Assembly (NCBI GenBank): GCA_905160935.1
Contig: CAJHZI010000655.1
Coordinates: 747,501 to 811,500 of the forward strand
Direction of reading: 5' to 3'
Source of the DNA: Enchytraeus crypticus
Taxonomy: Eukaryota; Annelida; Clitellata; Enchytraeida; Enchytraeidae
Length of the DNA: 64,000 nt
Shown here: positions 33,711-46,737 of the stretch, in pieces
Position numbering within the stretch: the stretch's first letter is position 1
Layout of the letters: each line of letters opens with the position of its first letter
Program-made: the position numbers and the translations under genes
Notes under the pieces: generated by a model
Seen by the model: only the letters and a program-made list of their open reading frames with translations
What the model was told of the DNA's origin: nothing
Databases searched by the model: none

Positions 33711-36700
33711 TACGGTATATATATATATATATATATATAGGGCCTATATACAGTGTTACAGGTTTATACATTTACATTTATACATCAAACTTCATATTGT
33801 TTACGCTATTTAAGCTTTTAAAAATATTTAATTGACTATGAATATTAATGAATGAATATAACTATTGAATATAAATAATCAACATTTTTAACTTATTTTC
33901 AACGAAATAGTACACAAATCATGGATTGTTTAGATTAATTGTGTTATTATATAGTATTTAGCTATTCTTTGAGAAAATAAGTAATGTCAATCAGTCTGAC
34001 TGTTGCAGTAGACCTTGTTATAGCTCTATTAAAATATTTATGTCCAATTAAAAACAAGAATGATGCTAAGATTTCATTCGGGATGTATAATTTTCACATC
34101 TTCGGCATGATTTTATCAGCCAATTTGTCGTTATTAAGTAGCCTTTGAAGCGTTCTATTAGAAGCAATAAAACTGGCCCACAATTGCCTAGTTTTGAATA
34201 TCTTATTTGCATAAGTTTAGATACAGAGCAATTGTGCAAAATTACTTGTATGTAAAGCTGGTAAAGCTGAGGTTAACGTCAATTTCCTCACTCGAAAGCG
34301 ATGTCAGTGACGGGCGATCCCACGATTTGAACCCCGCACATACTGATACGCGGTCGAGTGTCTTATCGACTTCGCCACTGGCTCCCGCCATGTAGCACTA
34401 AATTACAGCCAAACTCAAAATGTTAGAAAGAACATGTTAGAAAGTTTAATTCTAACCTGGCAAGCAGTCATAGCTGGCTTGCAGGTAAGATTTTAAATCT
34501 CGGGGGCATTCCTGGGACTTGACTCCCTCATACGCGCTGTTTGGTACGCCGATAGTGCAGAATCGACGGCCTGTTAATATAAATTAAATATAAATACTCA
34601 ACGTTTTAAACTTATTTTCAACGAAACATTACACAAATCATGGATGTAGATCTGAAGTAGACCTTAGAGTCTTTACATGTAATTTTCATTAAGCCCGTGA
34701 TTGGCCCGGGTATCCAAGAATAGACACAGAGAGACTTTCCGTAAAAGAGCAATGATTCTTATTAAAGGTATGTATCTTTTATCTTCTGTCATAATTCAGA
34801 AAATGAATTGTTTAAGCTTTAAGTAGAAAAGAGGGTACAATATTGCACTACAGTTGATAAATATAATAATGACTAGAAAAAAGATCTGGATGGGTCATGT
34901 ACTGAGAGGGAATGGTTTGCTGAAAGGAATAATTGAGTGAAGAATGAAAGGAAAACTGGTTAGAGGAAGACCGAGACTTGGGATGTAGGAGGATTTGATA
35001 ACTAATTCATATGTTTATATGAAGTGAAAGGCAGGGTATAGAAATATGTGGATGAGTTATATGCCATGGCACTGCCAATAGTCAGTGCACTAAGAGAGAG
35101 ATATAACATATAGTGGTAATGAACTAAATTGAATTAAGTTTACTGAGCACAAAATTCAGTTTCGAGCGACCATTGGCATGAGAGACACGATATACAGACA
35201 CACCATTCACTAAGTCAAATGCTCTCATTTACATCTCTTGAAGTAGCGCTAACGAATTTTCTTTCATTTAATATTTGGATTTATCATATTTGATATTGTT
35301 AATTTTCATCAAAATTCTCACGACCTCGTCAAATTCTTCACTAGAGCTAAAATAGCATCAGCATTCTCCAGTAAGCGTTAAGAGTGCTCAAATTCTGGAA
35401 CTGGAACAAATTGAAAAACTAGGGAAAAGTTCCTAAATGTACTCGTACGTTAAGAAAATGAGAAAATTTAATGTAGAAAAGATTGAGTGAACAGAAAATA
35501 CAGGCTATACAGGCACTGTACTTTCTGTGCACTCAATCTTTTCTACATCAAATTCTCTCATTATCTGAACGTATATTTTGGGACTAAATGTTAAACTAAA
35601 TAATCTTTAATGCAGGATATTTATTAATGGCCCAGACTGTTGTCTGATGACATATTCTTCGACAAGCTTAAAGCTATTCATGTTCGAATCTACGTTCATA
35701 TGTTTATGTGAACGTAAACATATTCACGTTTGTATCTGCCGTTTGGCACAGCCTTCAAGATAAATAAAATTATTTTATACCGGAGCAGAGATGGTCGGAT
35801 TGTCGGAGCACATCTGTGGAGCATCCCATGTATCCGTAGTCCCGCTCTATGCACCTCGTTAGCCTCATACGACCGTACTTAGCCTCTCTCATCAGAACCA
35901 CCTCGTCACGGCTGCAGTTTGCCTTCAACTCTTGAGTCTGACAGACTTCTATAACCTCAGCTGAAAGAGAATAATTACCAAAACTATAGTCGCTCTAAAT
36001 CTTGACAGACCTGTTTGACTGCTTTTGTAACATAAAGCAATTTCCAGATTTATAAAAAGCGTTTGATCAGTTTAATCAGTTGGTTTTTACCAAAATAAAA
36101 CTACGAAACTTGTATTTATAATACGAATGCAGAAAATTTATAACGGATAGAGCATATTGTTAGCTGCAATCATGGTCAATAAAGCTGCATGACTTCCTTT
36201 GATTGACATACATAGTGTTCTCTCATTAATTCAGTGTTAAAAGATTTGCCTTAAACCAACTTTATGGTAGAATATCGACTCAATCCATATAACAGGTAGA
36301 AAATTAGAGAACCATGTTTAAAATTATGCCTTAAACCAACAGTATGGCAGAATACAGAACAGCTCAATGGATCATTGTTACGATGAAGCACTTATTAGCG
36401 CAATCAATTAAATAACCATTAAATCGAAGGAAATTATCAATCAATAATTTAATCAATTAATTTATTGAATGAGGTATCTAATCGACTATGACTGGCTGGA
36501 GCCAGAGACGAAGTCGGTAAGACACTCGACCGCGGATCAGTATGTGCGGGGTTCAAATCCTGGGCTCGCCCGTCACTGACATCGCCTTCGAGTGAGGAAA
36601 CTGACGTTAACCTTATCTTTAGCTCTTAATAGAGTGTCCAACTCATTTCTGCTTCCTCGCAATAGCATGTCATTTATCCGTTATGTTGATTCAATACAAT

Positions 36701-39069
36701 TTCTCAAGAACTCTCTAGACTCTGCCCGGTGGAGCTCAAACATGGTTACCCTGAGTCAGTATTCAAGTCTCTCAGGACGTCAACGATAATGGAGAGTGTC
36801 AACATTGTCAGGCAGACAATGTCTGAACGAGACTGTAATTACTTTACTTTGTTGCCAGTTAGATCTTTTCAGCTCTAATCTAATATTTTCTCCCGGCCAC
36901 TAACATGACGAGCAGGAATCGTTTGACCCATGTCTTTACAGTGAACATTTCGACAGACTTGAAAGACTTTATAAATTCAATTATGCGTCATTTGTGATTA
37001 GTGATTTCCTAATAATAATCTTCTAAATTTTAGTTTTAGTTTTGAAAACCTCAGTTGCTAAGGACCCTATGTTCAATATAAATGCTTCTAACAAAATATA
37101 GGCCTAGTGTTTAATCGCTGCATACATTATTAATTTTTAATGCCCTGGGCCGTAAAAGACCCTTGGCTAAAAAGATAAAAGAGACTTTATTTAATTAAAA
37201 GTTTTTAGAAGCGCTCAAAATAAATCTCTGCACTCTGGGAAACCCGTATCAGCGAATACACCACGAAATCAGACAGCATTGAAGTGCAAGAGTGCAATAG
37301 AGAGTATCTGCAACAGAATTGATTTTACCCTTTGATCCCCTATGATGTAGCAAGTTCTCGTTTAAGGGTTCGTGTGTTCGATAAAAAACCTTTCAAACAA
37401 AATTGTGACTAGAGTGCTACTGTCCTCAACGATAGCATCGATCACTATGATACCAAACCAAACCGACACGAGGAGAGTGTAGAGTTAATAAACGGTGCAA
37501 ATCAAAATATGAGAGATCATTCCAAATAAGGGCATTAACCAATAACGGAATGGAGGTTTACGTGCTTGTTTCAGTTCACATATAGTAGGTGGAAAGGAGA
37601 GAAGAACGTCTTAAATCACAGCCTAGTTACTCGAGATTATCTAGTTTGAAAGTGCCACGAAAGCATACATTATTAGCGCGTCGAAAAGAAGTTTTCCTAT
37701 CTACACCGGACTGTGTAGTTAAGGTTTTATCAATGATTTTTCAGCTATACTTTTCAATGGCACCACAAGTGGCTATTTCTGGGCCATTCTTCACAGGCTC
37801 ATTCTTCACTTTATGGTTATTTAATTTATATTTTTATTCTCGTGCGAGGTCCAGGACACTGAAAAAAGCCAAAGTGAAAACAAATACTGTGTATGAATAT
37901 GCATCCTGGATTTTGCCAATTTGAAAAACATTAGCGAGGCGGGAAAATTCTGTTTATTGTTTTCGTTATTATTTTACCATTATTATATATTATTATTTAT
38001 TGATCACTATGCCAAGCCATATAGGCTATACATGTGAATCTAATTTTATATTTACATTTTTATATGAAATGTCTATATAGACGCATTTATATAATATTGT
38101 TATTATATATATATATACTATATATACATTTATTTATATATATTATACATAACACTGTATATATGCATAATATATATATATATAATGAATATATATATAT
38201 ATATATATATATATAATGAATATATATATATATACAATGAATATATATAATACACAGGCATATACAAGTGTATATATATATATATATATATATATATTGT
38301 GCTGGTATAGGATTATTTGGAAAATATCTATAATTATGACAACCTACCGTTTACAGTTGTGTACAGAATGAGCCTTGATTATGCCATAGGTAATGGTATA
38401 GGTCTACATACTAGTATCCCTGTATGTGTCTATGTATCTCTGTTGTATCTCTGTTTATATCTTTGTGTCTTTTGCATAGTATATATAAGACCCCGCTCCA
38501 GTTGCTCAGGGCAAGTTAATTGGGCGAGTGAACTGTGTGAGGAACGGTTGAGGGACAGTGCGAGGGATGGGCTGGTCAGTGATGGCCAGGAATTGTTGGC
38601 GGCGGGATGGCAGTTAGGGCGTTTGGAGTTGATATGTTGGAATAGGAAGCAGAGTTGTAGAGAGCAATGGAGAGACGTGACAAGGATGATTCAAGTTAAT
38701 GTCGATAGGTTAAGTTAACTTGAAACGAAGTGCAATTGTTTAGAACTTGTCATAAGAACTACAGTAACTAATAACTACAGTAATTAATGTAACAATACTT
38801 GCGTAATCTCTATTAGTACAATGGTAATAAAGAGTAATCGAATTAGCATCGTTAATAAAGTGCGTCAAGTGTTATTCATTCTAGGAACAATATGTAATCT
38901 AATTAATCAGAACCAGCCGAAAGCATGTGACATCTATGTCTTGACGAAGTGGCGGTCCCCGATCTCATCGCTATAGTAGTTCCCTAGCTAAATTGTAATT
39001 ATAGAGAGAGAGAGAACATTGATCATAAATCTGTTGCTCATCTTTCATTTACTCTTGCACAATATATAT

Positions 39070-39165
<96 letters not shown>

Positions 39166-41062
39166 AAGGAGCAATAAAGATTTTAAAGTATTTTATTTAA
39201 TGTATGCAGGATAATAACTTGTCAGCTTGTCAGCAATAAATTTCGATCGGTATTGGAAGCTGCATTGTCAGGACTCGATTAATAATTCAACAGAATATCA
39301 GCTCGTTAGCTGAGATGAAGGACCTCGGGCTCGAATGTCGACACTAAAACCTGTGGAAATTAGAACTTCATTAGCAGCAGCAACTCCACTGTGTGCAAAT
39401 TATCAGCGATACAGCAATCGGACGTCAAGCTTTGTGCGAGCTCTTTTGCAATACGAGAGATTCTAAAAATCTCGTAATTCGTTTGATTAAATAGAATTGT
39501 GTTATATTTCTTTGATTTAACAGAGCTATGACATAGATCGACTGCCATGATATCATATTTTGTTAAGCTTAAAACAACTGATACTACATTAAGCTCATGT
39601 ATTCTTGCCTAGATGAAGTATAACGAAAGCATTGCTTGAGGTGCTGATGGTCTAATTTCAACTAGTCAAATACAGTAGAGGGGCTCGAGTTAGGACTCGA
39701 GTTAGGACTCGAGTTAGGACTCGAGTTAGAACTCGAAAGATTCGTATGCTTTGGACCAAGAAAATCCAAAAAATATTTTAACGTTTGGTATTTTTATAGA
39801 TTAAAATCGATGTTAAGGTCAGTTGAAACTGTCGAAAATGCTATTCTTACGGTTTAGTCCAGGATTTGAACCCAGACAAAATGAGCCACAGCCATAGTCT
39901 TAGAGCACACTGGTTTTGCAGTTTTATCTTAAAACTCTCTAACCTCAGTGATAAAAATGATGTAAATTGCAGGGAAATTTCTCTCTCTCTCTCTCTCTAG
40001 AAATGTGATTATTCTTTAGCAACAAACCCTTTTCCAATAAAATGACAATAATACAAGTTTCACACATTCATAGAAAATTTGCTTCTATAAAAGCTAGAGT
40101 AATTAGAAACATTATGTAGAAGCAATACTATTTGTTATTAATCGTAGTTCGGCGTTTATTACTCAAGTATTCTTTGGTTGTATCTTTTCGATTCCTATAA
40201 AAATACGAGACAATTATCAGACACTGCATATTTATCTTTCAGCACCTGTAGGTAGAATTAATTAACAGAGCCAAAAGAGAATATAACTACGGACTGTCAC
40301 TGAATTGTTGTTATCTATTCTTTTTCCGGTTGAATAACTGAGCCTGCGCGGTAGCTAAGGCCAGATAAGAGAGCGAGTATCATTGACGGAAGGAGCTTAG
40401 CTGTCGGTAGGACTTGATAAGACAGCGAGCGACACAGGTTAGATCATAAAGAATTTTTTAAAAGTAAAAATGCAGAAAATCAATTGTCTTTTTACGCTAG
40501 GATGAGAGTTTTTAAGGATTTAACTATATTAAGTTTTTAGTAGACATAATTATTGCCTTCCCAAAGTATGTGAAAATCATTTACAGTATTCAAACAAACT
40601 TGCATTGATTAAAATGCTTCTTTCTGATATAGGTTATAGCGCTTTTATGGGTTATTTCATTATATGGCGTTTTATAGCATGTGTAGATTGTAATACCACG
40701 AATACATTTAAACAATCATTTTATTGTGCTATTAACCGCATTTTGTGATATACCACGCTTTATTAACTTATTCTATTCAATAATGCAGACCTTCATGTTC
40801 ATTTTTTAAAGTCCGATTATGCAAGTGCCACAGACTCTGAAATTTATTGCAGTTCAAAAGGTCTGACAACTGTTTAATTCATATATTTCACACGCTAAAT
40901 GTACATATGACTTAAAGCATTTAACTATAATTTGTCTTTAAGTCACATACTGCGGCTTTATAAAAACTCTGACTTCAAGTCAACTTTCTTTAGTTTTATG
41001 TTTACTGAATAGTAATTGAGTTCCTTTTAATATTTAGCAAATTAAATAACTATTACTGTAAC

Positions 41063-41109
<47 letters not shown>

Positions 41110-41406
41110 CCCGTGCTGTGTCCGGGTTGCTTGAAAAATAGAGCAACCGTATAAATATACTGTATACGTGTCGTAGAACGCGACATAAAAACTAGATCCA
41201 AACCAACGTCATAAAAGGCGTACGGTTGGTGAGCGCCTAGGCTCCAGAAATTGCTACAAAAACTTAAACGAATGGATAAACTTGAAAGTCAATTCGTATT
41301 CCGACCCTGGATAAACTGGGATTTAAGGGAAGATGATGATGATGATGATGATGATATATATACTGATATATATATATATATATAATATATATATATACTG
41401 ATATAT

Positions 41407-41439
<33 letters not shown>

Positions 41440-41583
41440 GTATCTATATATCCCACTTCGCCAATGGCTGAAGTCATTGGCGAAGTCGGCAAGATACTCG
41501 ACCGCGGATCAGTAGGTGTGGGTTCAAATTCTGGGCTCGCCCGTCACTGACATCGCTTTCGAGTGAGGAAACTGACGTTTTTA

Positions 41584-41631
<48 letters not shown>

Positions 41632-44600
41632 GTATATATATATATATGTATGATTCCAAAAGCATTAACTTTTGTCTATTTTTCTTTTGTATTTTTATAT
41701 TACAGAAATTTTATTGCATGTATTTATCGATCCATTAGGTAATTTAAATTAATAACAAAAGAATTTCGAGTCTTGAACCTTCGCAGATTTTAGAGGACTT
41801 AATCAATATCTTCAGAGCGTTACCCTGCAGCACTAAAACCATCTGACGATCGAAGATAACAGAGCTTCCACTGCCTTCCAACAAAACCCTATGATCCTAA
41901 TTGTCCGTAGAGAGGCATCGATCTTATATAGCTCACGCATCGGCTTCATACTTGACAAAATTTACTGACAGCACGACATCTCAAGTTTCTTCTTTAAAAC
42001 CGTCACAACTGTCATAGGCAACAGCAGCTTGCGTGATGTGATTGAATTAAAGCTGTACACACAAGTCCCTGACATTTCCTGATATCCCTGGCATTGTCTT
42101 ATGCGAGGAATCTGACGTTAAATTCTTATTTTTGAATTTTGAAGTCCCTCAAAAATTCAATGGCACAGGTTGGGTGTTCAACTGGCTGTCAATTTATACG
42201 GGGTTCGAAAATAGAGCGTATTTAAGTCATAGTTCAGTCACTTGAAAAAAATAACTGACGTTAAATTAGTCTAGAATTGTTCCAAATCCGACTTTCTTGC
42301 TATCTTCAAGTAGAAACTATTCTACATTTATTAACAATGTCTTTAATATTGATTAATAAAATTGAATTGATTGCATTATTGCTTTGGACTCTGGTCTTTG
42401 ATTGGCATAGAATAGACCCAATAACTGCTTTCATGCTGTCTAAAGGGCAATTCCACTTTTAACAATTTGATCGAATAAAAAATGCTAATCAGTCATTAAA
42501 ACCTTAAAACAGCAAAAACATCAATTATATTAGCAAAATTTCTCCAATATTAAAATAGTAATAACACTTTAATGACTATCACCATCGTTGTTCAATTCTT
42601 GGCTACAAATGGCATTAATTTTTTAATATTATACATATTTATCATTCAATGACTATCCCAGAATGTGAGAACATGAAATTTATGCAATCATCACTATATG
42701 TAATTTATCGAAGTACTAAAATATTGCTCTTGCATGGACACTTACTCGTGAATTAACCTACATATACATACAGGTTAATTCACAAGTTTTCAGCATTAGA
42801 TGATATAATGAAGGAGACTATAACACTACTGAGAAAAGGAATGCAAATCAGCCCCAGCCCAATACATGGCTTTTTAAAAACCTCAATTAGAAACCGGAGA
42901 AAGAAAATACGAAACTACTAAAACCTTAAGACTTTCAGTGTAATGAAGTATTAGTGTAAATAGTGAATATGTCCTATCGGTATCATCTACTCTTAGAAGT
43001 ATCAGAGTCACTATAGTCAAGAACAAATGCTTGTCATCAATCCTAGTAGCTTATCAGTATTTCAAGGTATCGGACTTAACAGTATTTTGAGGTATAAGAT
43101 TTATCAATATTTTGAGGTATAGGAATTATCAATATTTTAAGATATAGGACTTATCTGTATTTTAAGGTTTAGAACCTAGCAGTATGTTAGGGTACATGTA
43201 TATGACTTAATCAGTATTTTAAGGTATAGGACCTAATGAGAATTTTAAGGTATAAGACTTATCAGTGCTATTATCGTGTCGTACGCATTAGCATCAGTCA
43301 AGCACAAAACGCACATCCTATCATCAGTATAACTGGTACTTAGGTCGTATGCCCCAGTACATTATATGATTCTGTTATCTTATATGAAGTCGTAGCTGGG
43401 CCCCTTTCATGGGCCTTCAATATCTCTTATGATGGCCGGTAATTCAATAAGATAGCTCGACTAGGGACCGATTGGCTCATCCGGAAGATAAAGTATGGTC
43501 TCGTTTAAGTGCGGATGTCAGTTTGATAAAACGCTCCAGGATGGCTGCGCATCGCAGTCAGGACTTGATGCATGGATCGAACGCTAACGTTGGAGTGATG
43601 CAATATCCGGTAAACGAGAAAATATCTATAAGAGTTTGAATAAAAGAGAAAAGAAGACCGTCCATCTTAACTATAAAAGAAATATACACAAAAACACAAA
43701 AAATAGAAATGGCATTTAATTTGAACAAGGGTTATTTATGAAAAATTCTTCACAAGTATAATTTGAATTGATACTCTTTTAAATTTCAGATAGATAATAC
43801 TAAAGATTTACCCACTGCGCAATTTAATATTTCACGATACTAGGCCAAATTATTTGCTGCGCAATCAGTCCGTTACATCAACATCATCTACCTATATGGA
43901 TCCAATGTTTGGTGTGAGTTATAAGCACGCATTTTGTTCGTCCTAATAAATTATGAGCCCATTATGCTATATCATAAAATTATCACATATGTTTGGCTCA
44001 CCCAATTTCGTTAAGTTAGTCGTTGTTATCCACCGTTAAAGAACGCTTTTAACACACAAGTGAAGTTGATGTATTGCTGTAAATACAAGCAATCTACTAG
44101 AATTCTCGAGAAGAGGTAAACTCACTGCCTTGGGGGAATGTGGAGGGGTGGGTTAAAGGATAAGTGAAGGGTGGGGACATCGCCGAAGCTAACAGCAGGA
44201 TATGGGATAGGATCCGATCGAGACGCAAGGATTCAATATTTACGACACAGGACTTATGGAGGATTTAGTCGATCAGGCGGAATATGTGCCATCTCAATTA
44301 TGTGCCGGCACCTTATTCACGGGCTTAGTCAGCACAACGTTCAAGATTATGTCTATCTATCAAGTCGATCCTTCAATTATAGACCCTGACATTTTGATCT
44401 TAATGCCTTAGCTTGAGAGAAACATTACTTATAAGTAGAGATGGGAATTTTATGAATTTCCAGAGTTCGGGTTCGGTTCGGTTCGCTGAAAATGAAAGTT
44501 CCGTTCGGTTCCGGTTCGGTTAGCAGTTGACAATTTGAGAGTTCGGTTCGATTCGGTTCGTTGAAAATGAAAGTTCGGTTCGGTTCGGGTTCGGTTAGGG

Positions 44601-46580
44601 TTCGGTTCAAACAAGGGTTCGGGTTCTGTTCGGGTTCGGCTTGCTTTCCAACTCGCAAGAGTTCGATTCGAGTTCGAAATGGTTTGGATTGGATAATGTT
44701 GCAATTGTTTAACTTTACTTACATGTATAATAATCATGGTTATGACAAACATGTTTAAAAAGGTTTATGGTAAATATGATTAAAAATTCATTAAGTCATA
44801 ATATCTGCTAAATTTTTAACCTGGGTAAAAATATGACAATGAAAAAAGGAGAGAGAGAATTGGTATTTATTCCTATACATTTTTTTATATTGTTAGTTGA
44901 CAAACAAATGTTCATAATATAGATATTTAGCTTTATTATTGTATCTGAAATTTTTTCCTTGATTATAAAGAGCAAATAGAATGCATCATCAACTTTTAAA
45001 TTTTTATTGTCACTATAGGTAGGCCTACATATTAGATACGCGTATAATTATTTAAGTGGAAATGTGTTGGCTAAAATTTGATCCAATATTTCAGAGACAA
45101 ATTGCAATTTAGTAACATATAAATCTCAAATAAAGATGATTTGGTAAACACGTGTACTTCCATGGAAAAATGATCATAATATACACTGTTTGCTATCAAC
45201 TGACCAGTAATAAGCTTCATAATTTACCTTACGGTTTCAAATTTGAAACTCTCAGATCAATTATGAAGTTACGAAATGAGTTATGAAATTATTGCATTGC
45301 TATGGTGCAAAATTATTACTCCAGAGAGCCTTAACACATAGAATGTCATATATAATTATTTGTAAATCTGGCTGCAAAAATATTAAGGTAGCACATTAAA
45401 ATTAGAAAAATTCATAATTTGAATTTAACAAGAACACATCCACCTAGATTGAGTCAAGCATTTTTAGATTTTTATGGGATACTCTCATCAATTTTGTCTC
45501 CTTAGTGTTAATCTTCATTCCATATTTCAATGCCGTATCATTCAGACTATCCATTATCTTCTGTAGGCCCGTCTCGCTTCCCGCTACCATTCCTTTGTAT
45601 CGCTACCATTTTAAAATTTGTGCAGGAACCAGCCTTACCTGAATATATGTTGTTAGATAGAAGACATCTAAATGCAAAAACTAATACATATTTGTATTGT
45701 TCTAACTATCTTTATTTAATGTCAGGCTGGTGAAGAAGAAAAGAACTCCAAGAGTTTGGTTCAGTTCGGTTTGGACGAAGTCTGGGTTCGGGTTCGGTTC
45801 GGGTTCGGCCAGAGTCTGGGTTCGGGTTCGGTTTGGTTTGGCCAGAGTCTGGGTTCGGTTCGGGTTCGGTTAGAGTATGGGTTCGAGTTCGGTTAGGTCA
45901 AAATTCTAGATTTTAGGGTTCGGTTCGGGTTCGGTTCGATTCCCATCTCTACTTATAAGTACACAATGATGTACCGGCGACGCATTAAAATACAGGAAGT
46001 GTATCAGAATCACTCTCTAAACATAGACATTTCTAGTATTCAAACAAAATTCTCGATTTATACAAATACAACTAGCATGTTGTATGTTATAATAGAGTAT
46101 GTTATAATAAAGCAAACTTCACTACGCATAGGTCTATGCAGAGTAAACTATGTCGGTTAATATGTTATTGGTTAAATCATCCAAAAACTTTACATCACTT
46201 ATTCTCTCATTATTTTATTCATTCATTTGAACATTGCAATGAGTCTCTTCATCATTAAAATAACGAAGAGTAATTTCAAAGATTTCTGCAAGCAGTAGTC
46301 CATCTTTTATGGATTATCACGATCAGATTTGTGAGTTCTTTCATCTAACAGAATTCTGTCGACAAGTTTAAAGGTTAATCATTGCAGAATATCGAGGATA
46401 TAAGAGAGAAATGATAGCGGTGGAGAGGGTATCCTGGCCACACCTCAAGGATAGGGACGTGCCGCTGTCTTGGAGACCGTAACGCTCAGCTGACTCTGTC
46501 GGGATGAGAGAGGAAGAGAAATCTGAGATGAGATGAGAGAGAGAGAGAGAGAGAGGAAGAGAGGAAGAGAAACCTGAGAT

Positions 46581-46615
<35 letters not shown>

Positions 46616-46694
46616 AAGAGGAAGAGAGGAAGAGAAATCTGATATGAGAGAGAAAGAGTGAGAGAGAGAGAGGAAGAGAAATCTGAGATAAGAG

Positions 46695-46737
<43 letters not shown>

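Noticed and set aside
37589-37924. 111-codon plus-strand frame
   Set aside because: No domain, no splice context and composition like the surroundings; probably chance.
44425-44758. Open frames rich in R-T-E-P-N on the minus strand and F-G-S-G on the plus strand
   Set aside because: They are read-throughs of the GGTTCGG array of the hAT element and not protein-coding.
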